A DNA stretch of 64,000 nucleotides from Dechloromonas sp. CZR5 (GTDB lineage Bacteria; Pseudomonadota; Gammaproteobacteria; Burkholderiales; Rhodocyclaceae), in the NCBI RefSeq assembly GCF_008711155.1, contig NZ_VUYQ01000001.1, positions 868,001 through 932,000 on the forward strand, read 5' to 3'. Each line of letters begins with the position of its first letter. The stretch's first letter is position 1. The position numbers and the translations under genes are program-made. Shown here piece by piece: positions 54,481 to 62,862 of the stretch. A model generated the notes under the pieces. That model was given only the letters and a program-made list of their open reading frames with translations. It was not told the origin of the DNA and did not search any database.

Positions 54481-54894
54481 ATGGAAAGCCCGCAAACCCC
54501 GATCACCAGCCTGATCCGCCTGCGCATCGGCGCTCACGATGTGCATTACGCCGGCAACCTGGTCGACGGTGCCAAGATGCTCAACCTGTTTGGCGATGTG
54601 GCAACCGAACTGCTGATCCGCAGCGACGGCGACGAAGGACTGTTCGTCGCCTACGACAGCGTCGAGTTCCTGGCGCCGGTGAGGGCCGGGGATTACATCG
54701 AGGCTTTCGGTGAAATCGTCTCGCTGGGCAAGACCTCGCGCAAGATGCGCTTCGAGGCGCGCAAGGTCATCGCCGCGGCCGATGTGCCGGGCCAGCCCTC
54801 GGCAGCCGATGTGCTGGAAACGCCGGTGGTTGTCTGCCGGGCCAGCGGCACCTGCGTGGTGCCGGTCGAGTGCCAGCGCGGCGGTCGTCGATGA
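54481..54894 (+). CDS. kal: 3-aminobutyryl-CoA ammonia-lyase (Kal)
   Basis: The 137-residue hotdog-fold enzyme eliminates ammonia from 3-aminobutyryl-CoA to give crotonyl-CoA. It has the hotdog helix start [25 protein letters not shown] and the strand [19 protein letters not shown]. Hotdog proteins also include thioesterases; cluster position between kamE and kce settles the call. Its stop overlaps the kce start (ATGA, 4 nt). Confidence 0.92.
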   Translation: MESPQTPITSLIRLRIGAHDVHYAGNLVDGAKMLNLFGDVATELLIRSDGDEGLFVAYDSVEFLAPVRAGDYIEAFGEIVSLGKTSRKMRFEARKVIAAADVPGQPSAADVLETPVVVCRASGTCVVPVECQRGGRR

Positions 54895-55703
54895 ATCCGC
54901 TGATCATCACGGCCGCGCTGACCGGCGCCGAGGTCGGCAAGGAGCAGCAACCGGCCCTGCCGATCACGCCGGACGAGATCGGCGAGGCGGCGGCGGAGTG
55001 TGTCGCTGCCGGCGCAGCCATTGTGCATCTGCATGCCCGCTGGCCGGACGGCCGACCGACGCAGGATGCCGGCGTTTATCGCGAGATCATTGCCGCCGTG
55101 CGGTCGCGTTGCGACGCCATCATCCAGGTCTCGACCGGCGGTGCCGTCGGCATGAGCGCCGAGGAGCGTATGGCCCCGCTGGCGCTCAACCCGGAGATGG
55201 CGACACTATCGATGGGTTCGGTCAATTTCGGCGACGAGGTGTTTCTTAACCAGCCGGCCGATATCGAAACCTTCGCTGTCGCCATGCGCGAACGGGGTAT
55301 CCGTCCGGAGCTGGAGATTTTCGACGCCGGCATGCTGGCGACGGCCAATCGCTGGCTGCAGAAGGGCAAGCTGCCGGCCAATCCGCATTTCGATTTCGTG
55401 TTGGGCGTGCCGGGCGGCATGCCGGCCACGCCTGAGGCCTTGCTCTACCTGAAGTCGCAGTTGCCGGCCGGAGCGACGTGGACAGTGGCCGGGCTGGGCG
55501 CTGCCCAACTCACCATGGGAACGCTGGGCATCATGCTCGGCGGTCATGTCCGGGTCGGCTTCGAGGACAACATCTATTTCAGCAAGGGGGTACTCGCCCA
55601 CAGCAATGCGCAGCTGGTCGAACGTGTCGCCGGACTGGCGCGCACCCTGGGCAGACCCCTGGCAAGCCCCTTGGAAGCGCGAAAAATGCTCGGTTTGGTT
55701 TAA
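54891..55703 (+). CDS. kce: 3-keto-5-aminohexanoate cleavage enzyme (Kce)
   Basis: The 270-residue BKACE-family zinc enzyme condenses 3-keto-5-aminohexanoate with acetyl-CoA and splits it to acetoacetate and 3-aminobutyryl-CoA. The metal and substrate motifs are [13 protein letters not shown] (two His), STGGAVGM and [14 protein letters not shown]. Start ATG 54891 overlaps kal; the open frame back to 54870 is not needed. It is the last enzyme of the cluster. Acetoacetate and crotonyl-CoA would be handled by enzymes outside the window. Confidence 0.94.
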   Translation: MNPLIITAALTGAEVGKEQQPALPITPDEIGEAAAECVAAGAAIVHLHARWPDGRPTQDAGVYREIIAAVRSRCDAIIQVSTGGAVGMSAEERMAPLALNPEMATLSMGSVNFGDEVFLNQPADIETFAVAMRERGIRPELEIFDAGMLATANRWLQKGKLPANPHFDFVLGVPGGMPATPEALLYLKSQLPAGATWTVAGLGAAQLTMGTLGIMLGGHVRVGFEDNIYFSKGVLAHSNAQLVERVAGLARTLGRPLASPLEARKMLGLV

Positions 55704-55981
55704 TTGATTTACTAACTGTATATTTAGATAGATCAAAACGACATTTTTGTATGTAAAAAATCAACAATAAACTGTCATAAACTTACAAAACGTTCAGTGT
55801 TTGTGTCGTAATGACAAAATGTTATCTTTTTTGGTAGTAAAGTGGGGGTATACCCTACTAGGTCGGCAACCCCTTAAACCATAGAGTCGCAACGCGGTAA
55901 TCCCCGATTCGACCAGCTGGAAGAGAAGGCGTCTTGATAAAAAATAGGGGGTTTTTCAGTTTCAAATTCACAGGAGGAGTT
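55704..55981. promoter_or_regulatory. AT-rich leader upstream of the ABC transporter genes
   Basis: These 278 bp are far more AT-rich than their surroundings. Visible structure: a long imperfect inverted repeat with arms TGTCAT (55773) and ATGACA (55811); the perfect palindrome GGGTATACCC (55846-55855) beside TACTA; and stacked stems GGTC/GACC (55861 with 55911) and GAGTC/GATTC (55884 with 55906). The last could form a folded RNA in the leader. No lysine-riboswitch consensus was recognised. An AGGAGGAG ribosome site ends it. Confidence 0.5.
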
Positions 55982-56755
55982 ATGAAATTCATTAATCGAT
56001 GGGTGGCGGCCGTTTCCGCCGTTGCGCTGCTGGCAGCGGGTGCAGCGGAGGCGCGCGACTGGGGGACGATCAAGGATTCCGGAACGGTGATTGCCGCCAC
56101 GGAAGGCGCTTTTTTTCCGTTCAATTATTTCGAAGGGTCGAAACTGACAGGCTTCGAGGTCGAACTGGCTGAGGCCGTGGTCAAGCAGATGGGCATGAAG
56201 ATCGAGTGGCGTGTGGTCTCCTTCGACGCGCAGCTGGCCTCCATTCGCCAGGATCGCTTCGATTTCGCCATCGCCTCGCACGGCTTCACCGAGGAGCGCG
56301 GCAAGGCGGTCGATTTCGCCAATCCGCACTACTGTACCGGCGGCCAGATCGCCGCCCACCCGAACGGTCCGCTCACCGTTGCCGCCCTGAACGGCAAGAC
56401 GGTCGGCGTTCAGCTGGCAACCAGCTACTTCGACAACGCCAAGAAGATTCCCGGCGTTCAGGAGGTCAAGACCTACAAGGCCGACCCGGAAGCCTTCTCG
56501 GCGCTGAAGTCGAAAAAGGTCGACGCCTGGATTTCCGACAAGTGGCTGATCAAGTCCACGCTGGAAAAGAATGCCGACTCGGGCATCGTCGTCGGTGAAC
56601 AGGTTTTCGTCGAGCGCGTGTCGATGATCCTGCGCAAGAACAACAAGGAACTGAAGGAGCAGTTGAACAAGGCGCTGGAAGAGGTCGTCAAGAGCGGCAC
56701 CTATCAGAACCTGTCGCAGAAGTACTTCAAGACCGACATTTCCTGCCGCTCCTGA
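55982..56755 (+). CDS. amino acid ABC transporter substrate-binding protein (SBP family 3)
   Basis: The 257-residue exported binding protein (MKFINRWVAAVSAVALLAAGAAEA signal peptide) has the family-3 fold: VIAATEGAFFPFNYFEGSKLTGFEVELAEAV, then Asp-rich DRFDFAIASHGFT. The start ATG 55982 directly follows AGGAGGAGTT; a frame from 55934 is not needed. Placed after the lysine cluster and before a permease and ATPase, it is likely a lysine or related amino acid binding protein. Specificity cannot be proved from sequence. Confidence 0.92.
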   Translation: MKFINRWVAAVSAVALLAAGAAEARDWGTIKDSGTVIAATEGAFFPFNYFEGSKLTGFEVELAEAVVKQMGMKIEWRVVSFDAQLASIRQDRFDFAIASHGFTEERGKAVDFANPHYCTGGQIAAHPNGPLTVAALNGKTVGVQLATSYFDNAKKIPGVQEVKTYKADPEAFSALKSKKVDAWISDKWLIKSTLEKNADSGIVVGEQVFVERVSMILRKNNKELKEQLNKALEEVVKSGTYQNLSQKYFKTDISCRS

Positions 56756-56770
56756 TAGGTCCGAATCAAC

Positions 56771-57529
56771 ATGAATTGGACCAAGCAACATCCCGGACTG
56801 GCGATGTTCGCGGCGATGATCGGTCTCCTGCTGTTCCTGTGGGGGATGGCGGTGCCGCTGTCGTGGGCACCGGACCCCATCGGCCAGGCGGCGCAGCAGT
56901 TCGCCGAAGGCACGCGAATGACCGTCCTGCTGACCCTGATCTCGGGGACTGCCGGTGTCGTCCTCGGCGTTCTCGCAGGCCTCGGCAAGCTGTCGTCGGT
57001 GCCGCCCTTGCGCTGGATCAGCGAATTCTACGTCTGGCTGATCCGCGGTACGCCCCTGCTGCTGCAGATTCTCTTCGTCTGGCTGGCGGTGCCTACGCTG
57101 TTGCCCGATTCGATGCAGATATCGGACTTCGCCTGCGCCGCCATTGCACTGGCGCTGAACATCGGCGCCTACAACGCCGAATGCGTCCGCGCCGGCATCC
57201 TTGCCGTTCCGCACGGCCAGGTCGAGGCCGCACGGGCGCTGGGGCTCTCGCCGTTTCAGACCTTCGTCGATATCACCTTGCCGCAGAGCATGCGGGTGGC
57301 CTTGCCGGCACTGGCCAACAACCTGGCGTCGCTGGTCAAGGATTCCTCCCTGGCCTACGCGATCAGCGTGGTTGAACTGACCATGGTCGGTTACCGGGTG
57401 CAGGCCGAGAGCTATCAGCCGATCCCGGTATTCGTCACCATCGCCGTGATCTACCTGATATTGACCACCGCCTTCACCTCGCTCACGGCCGCGCTGGAAT
57501 CCCAGCTCGATGTCGGCCGCAAGCGCTAG
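56771..57529 (+). CDS. amino acid ABC transporter permease (HisM/GlnP type)
   Basis: The 252-residue inner membrane protein has about five helices and the transporter EAA-type loop EAARALGLSPFQTFVDITLPQSMRVALPAL near residues 155-185, which contacts the ATPase. It has one permease gene where many polar-amino-acid systems have two, so it probably acts as a homodimer. It is 15 bp after the binding protein gene and 9 bp before the ATPase gene. Confidence 0.93.
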   Translation: MNWTKQHPGLAMFAAMIGLLLFLWGMAVPLSWAPDPIGQAAQQFAEGTRMTVLLTLISGTAGVVLGVLAGLGKLSSVPPLRWISEFYVWLIRGTPLLLQILFVWLAVPTLLPDSMQISDFACAAIALALNIGAYNAECVRAGILAVPHGQVEAARALGLSPFQTFVDITLPQSMRVALPALANNLASLVKDSSLAYAISVVELTMVGYRVQAESYQPIPVFVTIAVIYLILTTAFTSLTAALESQLDVGRKR

Positions 57530-57538
57530 GAGCCTACG

Positions 57539-58300
57539 ATGACCAGCACATCATCTTCACTGAAGCCGATCATCGAGGCACGCGACGTCGACAAGCACTT
57601 CGGCGCATTCCATGCGCTGAAGAAGGTCAATGCGACGTTTTACGAAGGCCAGGTCACGGCCATCATCGGGCCGTCCGGCTCGGGCAAGTCGACCTTCCTG
57701 CGCACCCTCAACCGGCTAGAAACGCACGATACCGGCTCGATCAAGGTCGACGGCATCGAACTCAACGACGACCTGAAGAACCTGGATGCCATCCGCCGCG
57801 AGGTGGGCATGGTTTTCCAGAGCTTCAATCTCTTCTCGCACCTCAGCATCCTGCGTAACGTTGCGCTGGCCCCGATGCGGGTCCGCAAGATGAGCAAGGA
57901 GGCCGCCGAGGCCAAGGCACTGGCGCTGCTGGAGCGGGTCGGGCTGAAGAACCAGGCCGAAAAGTATCCGGTGCAGCTATCCGGCGGCCAGCAGCAACGC
58001 GTCGCCATCGCCCGGGCGCTGGCCATGGACCCCAAGGTCTTGCTGTTCGACGAGCCGACCTCGGCACTCGACCCGGAAATGGTCAACGAAGTGCTCGCCG
58101 TCATGCGCGAGCTGGCGCACACCGGCATCACCATGCTGGTCGTCACCCACGAAATGGGCTTTGCCCGCGAAGTGGCCGACCGCCTGATCTTCTTCGATCA
58201 CGGCACCATCCTCGAAGACTCTTCGCCCGGCGAGTTCTTCAGCAATCCCAAGCATGACCGGGCAAAAGCCTTCCTGACCCAGGTCAGGCACGGTTTCTAG
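57539..58300 (+). CDS. amino acid ABC transporter ATP-binding protein
   Basis: The 253-residue ATPase has Walker [10 protein letters not shown] (near residue 42), signature LSGGQQQR, Walker [13 protein letters not shown] and the switch His in [13 protein letters not shown], all intact. The GlnQ/HisP type matches polar amino acid uptake. It forms one transport unit with the two preceding genes. No second ATPase or permease follows. Confidence 0.95.
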   Translation: MTSTSSSLKPIIEARDVDKHFGAFHALKKVNATFYEGQVTAIIGPSGSGKSTFLRTLNRLETHDTGSIKVDGIELNDDLKNLDAIRREVGMVFQSFNLFSHLSILRNVALAPMRVRKMSKEAAEAKALALLERVGLKNQAEKYPVQLSGGQQQRVAIARALAMDPKVLLFDEPTSALDPEMVNEVLAVMRELAHTGITMLVVTHEMGFAREVADRLIFFDHGTILEDSSPGEFFSNPKHDRAKAFLTQVRHGF

Positions 58301-58367
58301 GCACCATCCGAACCAAGTCAGGTCGGCCCCGGGGGGCTGGACGCACTGTTCAAACCAAGGAGGAGTT

Positions 58368-59831
58368 ATGAAAGTAAAGAAAATTGTTGTCGCGCTGCTC
58401 GCTGCCGGAATCGGCGCAGGCGCACCGTTGGTCCACGCGGCGGACGCCGACCGCATCGCCCAGCTTGAAAAGCAGCTCAAGCTGATGCAGGCCCAGCTGG
58501 ACGAAATGAAGAAGAATTCGGTTTCGGCCAGCGAAGTTTCCGAATTGCGCGACCAGATGAGCGCCCAGACCAAGGAGAACGTCGTCGTCGGCGACATCCC
58601 GAACTCCTTCCGGGTTCCGGGGTCCGACGTGTCGGTCCGTCTCTACGGCGTGGCCGAGCTGAACATGGTCCACGAGACCAAGGGCGACAACAGCAACAAC
58701 GACTACTCGACCTTCATGCCCTACATGCCGCTCAACGGCTCCCGTGCATCCGAACGCAACGGCCAGACCTACCTGCACGCCCGTACCTCGCGTATCGGTA
58801 TCGAAGGCGCAACCCCCAGCCCCTTCGGCATGATCATGGCCAAGGTGGAAGGCGACTTCAACAACGACCCGCGCACCGGCAACTCGGCGGTCTACGGTTC
58901 GACGAACAATATCTACACCCAGCAGGCGACCAACAGCTACGGCTTTCGTCTCCGCCATGCCTATGTGCAGACCCCGAACTGGTTGTTCGGCCAGACCTGG
59001 TCGACCTTCATGGACATCGACAACACCCCGGAAACCATCGACTTCAACGGCCCCATCGGCTCGACCTTCATTCGTCAGCCGCAGATCCGCTACACCTACG
59101 TGACGCCGCAGTACGGCAATTTCGCCGTCGCGTTGGAAAACTCGGTGAGCTATGTGATGGATGCCAAGACCTCCTCTGACGGTCCGTCTCTCGCTGCCAC
59201 ACCCGCCGGTTTCTCCAAGTCGCCAGATGTCGTCGTGCGTTGGGATAAGCCGTTTACCTGGGGCTCCCTCAGTCTGCGCGGCGTATCGCATGAGCATCGC
59301 TTGAACGGGGATGTCTGTGACGGTACGTTTAACGGCAGTTCGTGCAACACGATGTCGGTCAATACGTCCCGCCGTGGTTACGGCCTGGCCGCCAGCGGTC
59401 AGATCAAGACCTGGGGCGATGATTTCATCAGCTGGATCGTGACGGGCGGCGAGGGTATCGGCCGTTACTTCAACTATATCGAGGGTGCCGGCTACAACGT
59501 GGCCAGCCGCAGCATCGAAATGGAAAAGGCGATGGGCGTGGTTCTGGGTTACCAGCGCAAGTTCAGCGATAGCTTCCGCATGAACTTCGTGTTCGGTCAT
59601 CAGCGTCACTTCGAGAACTCCTATACCGACTGGGCGAAGGCCAATGGTGTGGATTCCGGCCGCTACGGCATCAACCGCAACGTCAGCCAGTTCCATATCG
59701 GCGGTATCTGGAACCCGGTCAAGGTCATGGATATCGGTATCGAGTACATCTACGGCCGTCGTGAAACCCTGGCTGGCGAGCATGGCAACATGTCCCGCAT
59801 CAACTTCCTGACGCGCTACAACTTCAACTAA
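58368..59831 (+). CDS. DcaP-like trimeric outer membrane porin
   Basis: The 487-residue exported protein (signal peptide to ~24) has a coiled coil (RIAQLEKQLKLMQAQLDEM, ~29-48), then a long run of aromatic-ended beta strands ending in RYNFN, as for an outer membrane barrel. The DcaP family uses that coiled coil to trimerise. DcaP-type channels pass dicarboxylates and small peptides. Lying 67 bp after the amino acid importer, this one may admit lysine or related nutrients, which is inference. SD AAGGAGGAG precedes the ATG. Confidence 0.85.
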   Translation: MKVKKIVVALLAAGIGAGAPLVHAADADRIAQLEKQLKLMQAQLDEMKKNSVSASEVSELRDQMSAQTKENVVVGDIPNSFRVPGSDVSVRLYGVAELNMVHETKGDNSNNDYSTFMPYMPLNGSRASERNGQTYLHARTSRIGIEGATPSPFGMIMAKVEGDFNNDPRTGNSAVYGSTNNIYTQQATNSYGFRLRHAYVQTPNWLFGQTWSTFMDIDNTPETIDFNGPIGSTFIRQPQIRYTYVTPQYGNFAVALENSVSYVMDAKTSSDGPSLAATPAGFSKSPDVVVRWDKPFTWGSLSLRGVSHEHRLNGDVCDGTFNGSSCNTMSVNTSRRGYGLAASGQIKTWGDDFISWIVTGGEGIGRYFNYIEGAGYNVASRSIEMEKAMGVVLGYQRKFSDSFRMNFVFGHQRHFENSYTDWAKANGVDSGRYGINRNVSQFHIGGIWNPVKVMDIGIEYIYGRRETLAGEHGNMSRINFLTRYNFN

Positions 59832-59847
59832 GGCGGCCTGACCGAAA

Positions 59848-59873
59848 CGGCGTCGCGCGCTTGCGCGACGCCG
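59848..59873 (+). terminator. hairpin after the porin gene
   Basis: A perfect 11-bp GC-rich stem (59848-59858 with 59863-59873, 4-nt loop) lies 17 bp past the porin stop. There is no T run, so termination is probable but not classical. It likely marks the end of the lysine uptake unit. Confidence 0.65.
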
Positions 59874-59905
59874 CATCGACCCGGTCGAGGGCCTGAACGC
59901 TACTC

Positions 59906-60514
59906 ATGCAAGAACTGCTGTCGACCGTTTTCCTGCTGCTGCTGTTGCTCGATCCGCTCGGCAACATCCCCCTGCTGCTTTCGCTGCTGCGCGGTTTTTC
60001 GCCATCGGACCGGCAGCGCATCGTGCTGCGCGAGTCGGCGATTGCCGGTGGCGTACTCCTGATTTTCGTCTTCGTCGGCGACTGGCTGCTCGCCGCCATG
60101 CGCCTCTCCGAGCAGGCGCTGGAAATTTCCGGCGGCCTGATCCTGTTCATGATCGCCTTGCGCATGGTCTTTCCCGTCGGTTCCAGCGACGAGGCGGCAG
60201 ACATGGATGGCGACCCGCTGATCGTGCCGCTCGCCATTCCCATGATCGCCGGCCCGTCGGCGCTGGCGACCGTGCTGCTCAACGCGCGCCAGACCGATCA
60301 TCCGACGTCGCTGGTCCTGGCGATTGTCATCGCTGTTATCATCAACACCCTGATCCTGCTGTCGGCCGGGCGCCTTGCCCGGCTTTTCGGCAAAGCGGGC
60401 CTGGCCGCCATGGAGCGCCTGATGGGCCTGATCCTGACCACGATTGCAGTCCAAATGCTGATTTCCGGCGTCCGGGTCGCTTTCTCCCTGCCGCCTCAAC
60501 CGATGATTCCCTGA
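59906..60514 (+). CDS. MarC family membrane protein
   Basis: The 202-residue integral membrane protein has six predicted helices and the family signatures LLLLDPLGNIPLLLSLL at the start and PLAIPMIAGPSALATVLL near residue 108. MarC proteins were once thought to give multidrug resistance, but their role is unsettled. It is 6 bp before the DMT transporter gene, with which it may be co-transcribed. Confidence 0.92.
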   Translation: MQELLSTVFLLLLLLDPLGNIPLLLSLLRGFSPSDRQRIVLRESAIAGGVLLIFVFVGDWLLAAMRLSEQALEISGGLILFMIALRMVFPVGSSDEAADMDGDPLIVPLAIPMIAGPSALATVLLNARQTDHPTSLVLAIVIAVIINTLILLSAGRLARLFGKAGLAAMERLMGLILTTIAVQMLISGVRVAFSLPPQPMIP

Positions 60515-60519
60515 AACAC

Positions 60520-61419
60520 ATGAGCCGTTCCGTCGCCAATGCCCTGATGCTCCTTGTCGCCCTGATCTGGGGGACCACCTTTGTCGCCCAGCAATTGGGG
60601 ATGGCGCACGTCGGCCCCTTGACCTATACCGGCGTGCGCTTCCTGCTCGGCGCCTTGTTCGTGCTCCCCCTGGCCGTGCGCGAGTATGGCCGCCTGCAGG
60701 CGCGCGGCGTCCGGCTCGAGCGTGCCGACTGGTTCGCCTGGTGCGGCCTGGGCGTACTGCTGTTCCTGGGAGCGGTTTTCCAGCAGATCGGGATCATGGG
60801 GACCACGGTTTCCAACGCCGGTTTCCTGACTGCGCTCTACGTTCCCATGGTGCCCATTCTCGCCTGGCTGATCGATCGTCATGCCCCGCATCCCGCCGTC
60901 TGGCCGGCGACCATCGGCAGCTTCATCGGGACCTTCATGCTGTCGGGCGGGCGGTTTGACGCCCTGACCGTCGGCGATTACTGGGTCATCGCCAGCACGC
61001 TGTTCTGGGCCGCCCACGTTTTCTGGGTCGGTCGGGTTGCCGCGCACCGTGGGGCGCCGATCATGGTGGCCGTGACACAGTTCGTGGTCAGCGGCGTGCT
61101 GTCGATGCTGGTTGCGCTGGCCATCGAAGACATCGAACTGGCCGGTCTGGTCGAGGCCACGCCGGCCATACTCTACGGCGGGCTGCTGTCGGTCGGTGTT
61201 GCCTTCACGGTGCAGGTGATCGCACAGCGCCATACACCGGCGACGGATGCGGCCATTCTGCTCAGTTCGGAAATCCTGTTCGCTGCCCTGGCGGGAGCCC
61301 TTTATCTGGGCGAACGCCTTACCCCGCTGCAGCTTGCCGGCGGCGGCATCATTTTCGTCTGCATCCTGGGTGTTCAGGTGGCCCCGATCCTTCTTCGCAA
61401 GGTGGCCAAGCCGGCTTGA
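60520..61419 (+). CDS. DMT superfamily (EamA) transporter
   Basis: The 299-residue protein has ten hydrophobic helices in two EamA repeats (ANALMLLVALIWGTTFVAQQLG; then YGGLLSVGVAFTVQVIAQRHTPATDAAILLSSE). Members export metabolites such as amino acids or nucleosides; the substrate is unknown. It follows marC after 5 bp. About 140 bp without a gene, with TTGTCA (61491) and TATAGA (61516) as a weak promoter pair, separate it from the next gene. Confidence 0.92.
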   Translation: MSRSVANALMLLVALIWGTTFVAQQLGMAHVGPLTYTGVRFLLGALFVLPLAVREYGRLQARGVRLERADWFAWCGLGVLLFLGAVFQQIGIMGTTVSNAGFLTALYVPMVPILAWLIDRHAPHPAVWPATIGSFIGTFMLSGGRFDALTVGDYWVIASTLFWAAHVFWVGRVAAHRGAPIMVAVTQFVVSGVLSMLVALAIEDIELAGLVEATPAILYGGLLSVGVAFTVQVIAQRHTPATDAAILLSSEILFAALAGALYLGERLTPLQLAGGGIIFVCILGVQVAPILLRKVAKPA

Positions 61420-61490
61420 CCCCCCGATTGTCGGCGCACTGACCGAAAGCCTTCACCTGTGCGGTGATTGATCGGTTGGCGACGAATCAT

Positions 61491-61523
61491 TTGTCATCAA
61501 TTGTCGTGGCAAATGTATAGAAT
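61491..61523 (+). promoter_or_regulatory. possible sigma-70-like promoter for the YjgN/M48 pair
   Basis: TTGTCA at 61491-61496 and TATAGA at 61516-61521 are spaced 19 bp, slightly long. They lie 40-70 bp before the start of the J-domain/YjgN gene, in an AT-rich patch. Confidence 0.35.
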
Positions 61524-61563
61524 GTCGCGAAAAGCACGACTGATCATCATGACAGGGGGAAGC

Positions 61564-62862
61564 ATGCAGGCGCTCGCGGCAAATTACTACGAACTGCTCG
61601 GTATCGGGCAGACGGCGACACTGGACGAAGTCAAGGCAGCCTACGCCAGGCAGCTTGCAGAGTTTCGCGACATGCTGGCCCGGCGCGAACCGCCACCGGC
61701 GGAATCCCTGGATGCATTGCGGGAGGCCTTCAAGACTCTGAGCGACCCGCAGGCACGGGGAGCCTACGATGCCGGGCTCGATGCCGCTCCGCCGCTCTCG
61801 ATCGCACCCGCCGAGCCCGCCGTGGCGGCACAGCACGCTGCCGAAGGACGCGAGGAGCGGTTCGAGTTTGTTGGCGAGGGTGGCGAGTATTTCCGCATCT
61901 GGATCGTCAACATTTTCCTGACCATCGTGACCCTCGGCATCTATTCGGCCTGGGCCAAGGTGCGCCGGGAACAGTATTTCCATCGTAACCTGATGCTCGA
62001 CGGCTCGGGTTTCGACTACCACGGCAAGCCCATGGCCATCCTCAAGGGGCGACTCGTCGCTCTGTTGCTGGTTGGCGGCCTTTCGGCAGCGCAGCATCTC
62101 AGCCCGCTGGCTTACGGTATCGCTTTTCTTTGCCTGGTGCCGCTGGTTCCGTGGCTGGCCGTCAAGGCTTTCCGTTTCCGGGCCTACAACACCAGCTACC
62201 GGGGGCTGCACTTCAGTTTTCACGGTACCTACGGCCAGGCCTTCAAAGTGTTCGTCGGCTACGGCCTGCTGGCCATGGTGACCCTGTGGCTGGCTTTCCC
62301 GGTTTTTTATCGGCAGTTGCGAAAGTTCATTCTCGACAACACCTGTTTCGGCACCACGGCGTTCGATTGCTCGGTGACGACCGGGGCCATCTACCGGATT
62401 TTCCTGTTCCCCGGCTTCGTCATCCTGGCGCTGTTCGCAGCCATCGTCCTGGTCACCGCCATGGGTGCAGGCGGGGGTGGGGCGGGGCTGGCCGCCGCCG
62501 GCTTCATGATTCTGCTCATTCCCCTGTTGCTGGTCCTGCCGCAGGTGGTGCTGGTTCCCTATGTGGCGGCCCGCAGCAATAACGCGGTCTGGAGCGCCAC
62601 CGCCCTTGGGCCTCACCGCTTTGCCAGCCGCCTGCCGGTCGGCGGGTTCATCGGCCTGACCGTGGTGAACTGGCTCGGCATCCTGTGTACCCTGGGTCTG
62701 TTCATTCCCTGGGCGAGGGTCAGGGTGGCTCGCTACCGTGCTGAGCATCTCACCCTGGCGGTCGATGGCAGCCTCGACGATTTTGTCGCCGGCGAAGCCG
62801 GGGCCGTGACGGCACTCGGCGACGAAGCCGCCGAAATGTTCGATCTGGATATCGGCCTTTGA
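61564..62862 (+). CDS. J-domain-like/YjgN (DUF898) membrane fusion protein
   Basis: The start ATG 61564 follows GGGGGA and gives 432 residues; the frame is open to 61468 without support. Residues ~6-65 resemble a DnaJ J-domain (NYYELLGIGQTATLDEVKAAYARQL...LREAFKTLSDPQARGAYDAGL) but the HPD tripeptide is missing, so DnaK stimulation is not expected. The rest is YjgN/DUF898: about six to eight helices with FFRIWIVNIFLTIVTLGIYSAWAKVRR-like repeats of aromatic and Trp-Ala-Lys-Val-Arg motifs at both ends. It is coupled to the M48 protease gene by TTGA overlap. Confidence 0.82.
   Translation: MQALAANYYELLGIGQTATLDEVKAAYARQLAEFRDMLARREPPPAESLDALREAFKTLSDPQARGAYDAGLDAAPPLSIAPAEPAVAAQHAAEGREERFEFVGEGGEYFRIWIVNIFLTIVTLGIYSAWAKVRREQYFHRNLMLDGSGFDYHGKPMAILKGRLVALLLVGGLSAAQHLSPLAYGIAFLCLVPLVPWLAVKAFRFRAYNTSYRGLHFSFHGTYGQAFKVFVGYGLLAMVTLWLAFPVFYRQLRKFILDNTCFGTTAFDCSVTTGAIYRIFLFPGFVILALFAAIVLVTAMGAGGGGAGLAAAGFMILLIPLLLVLPQVVLVPYVAARSNNAVWSATALGPHRFASRLPVGGFIGLTVVNWLGILCTLGLFIPWARVRVARYRAEHLTLAVDGSLDDFVAGEAGAVTALGDEAAEMFDLDIGL

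Noticed and set aside
55861..55914. A possible tRNA-like or lysine-riboswitch element
   Set aside because: I could not fit a cloverleaf or the lysine-riboswitch consensus; only short stems pair. It is kept as an unassigned leader structure.
61564..61760. A functional DnaJ co-chaperone
   Set aside because: The HPD tripeptide required to stimulate DnaK is absent, so only a J-like fold is claimed.
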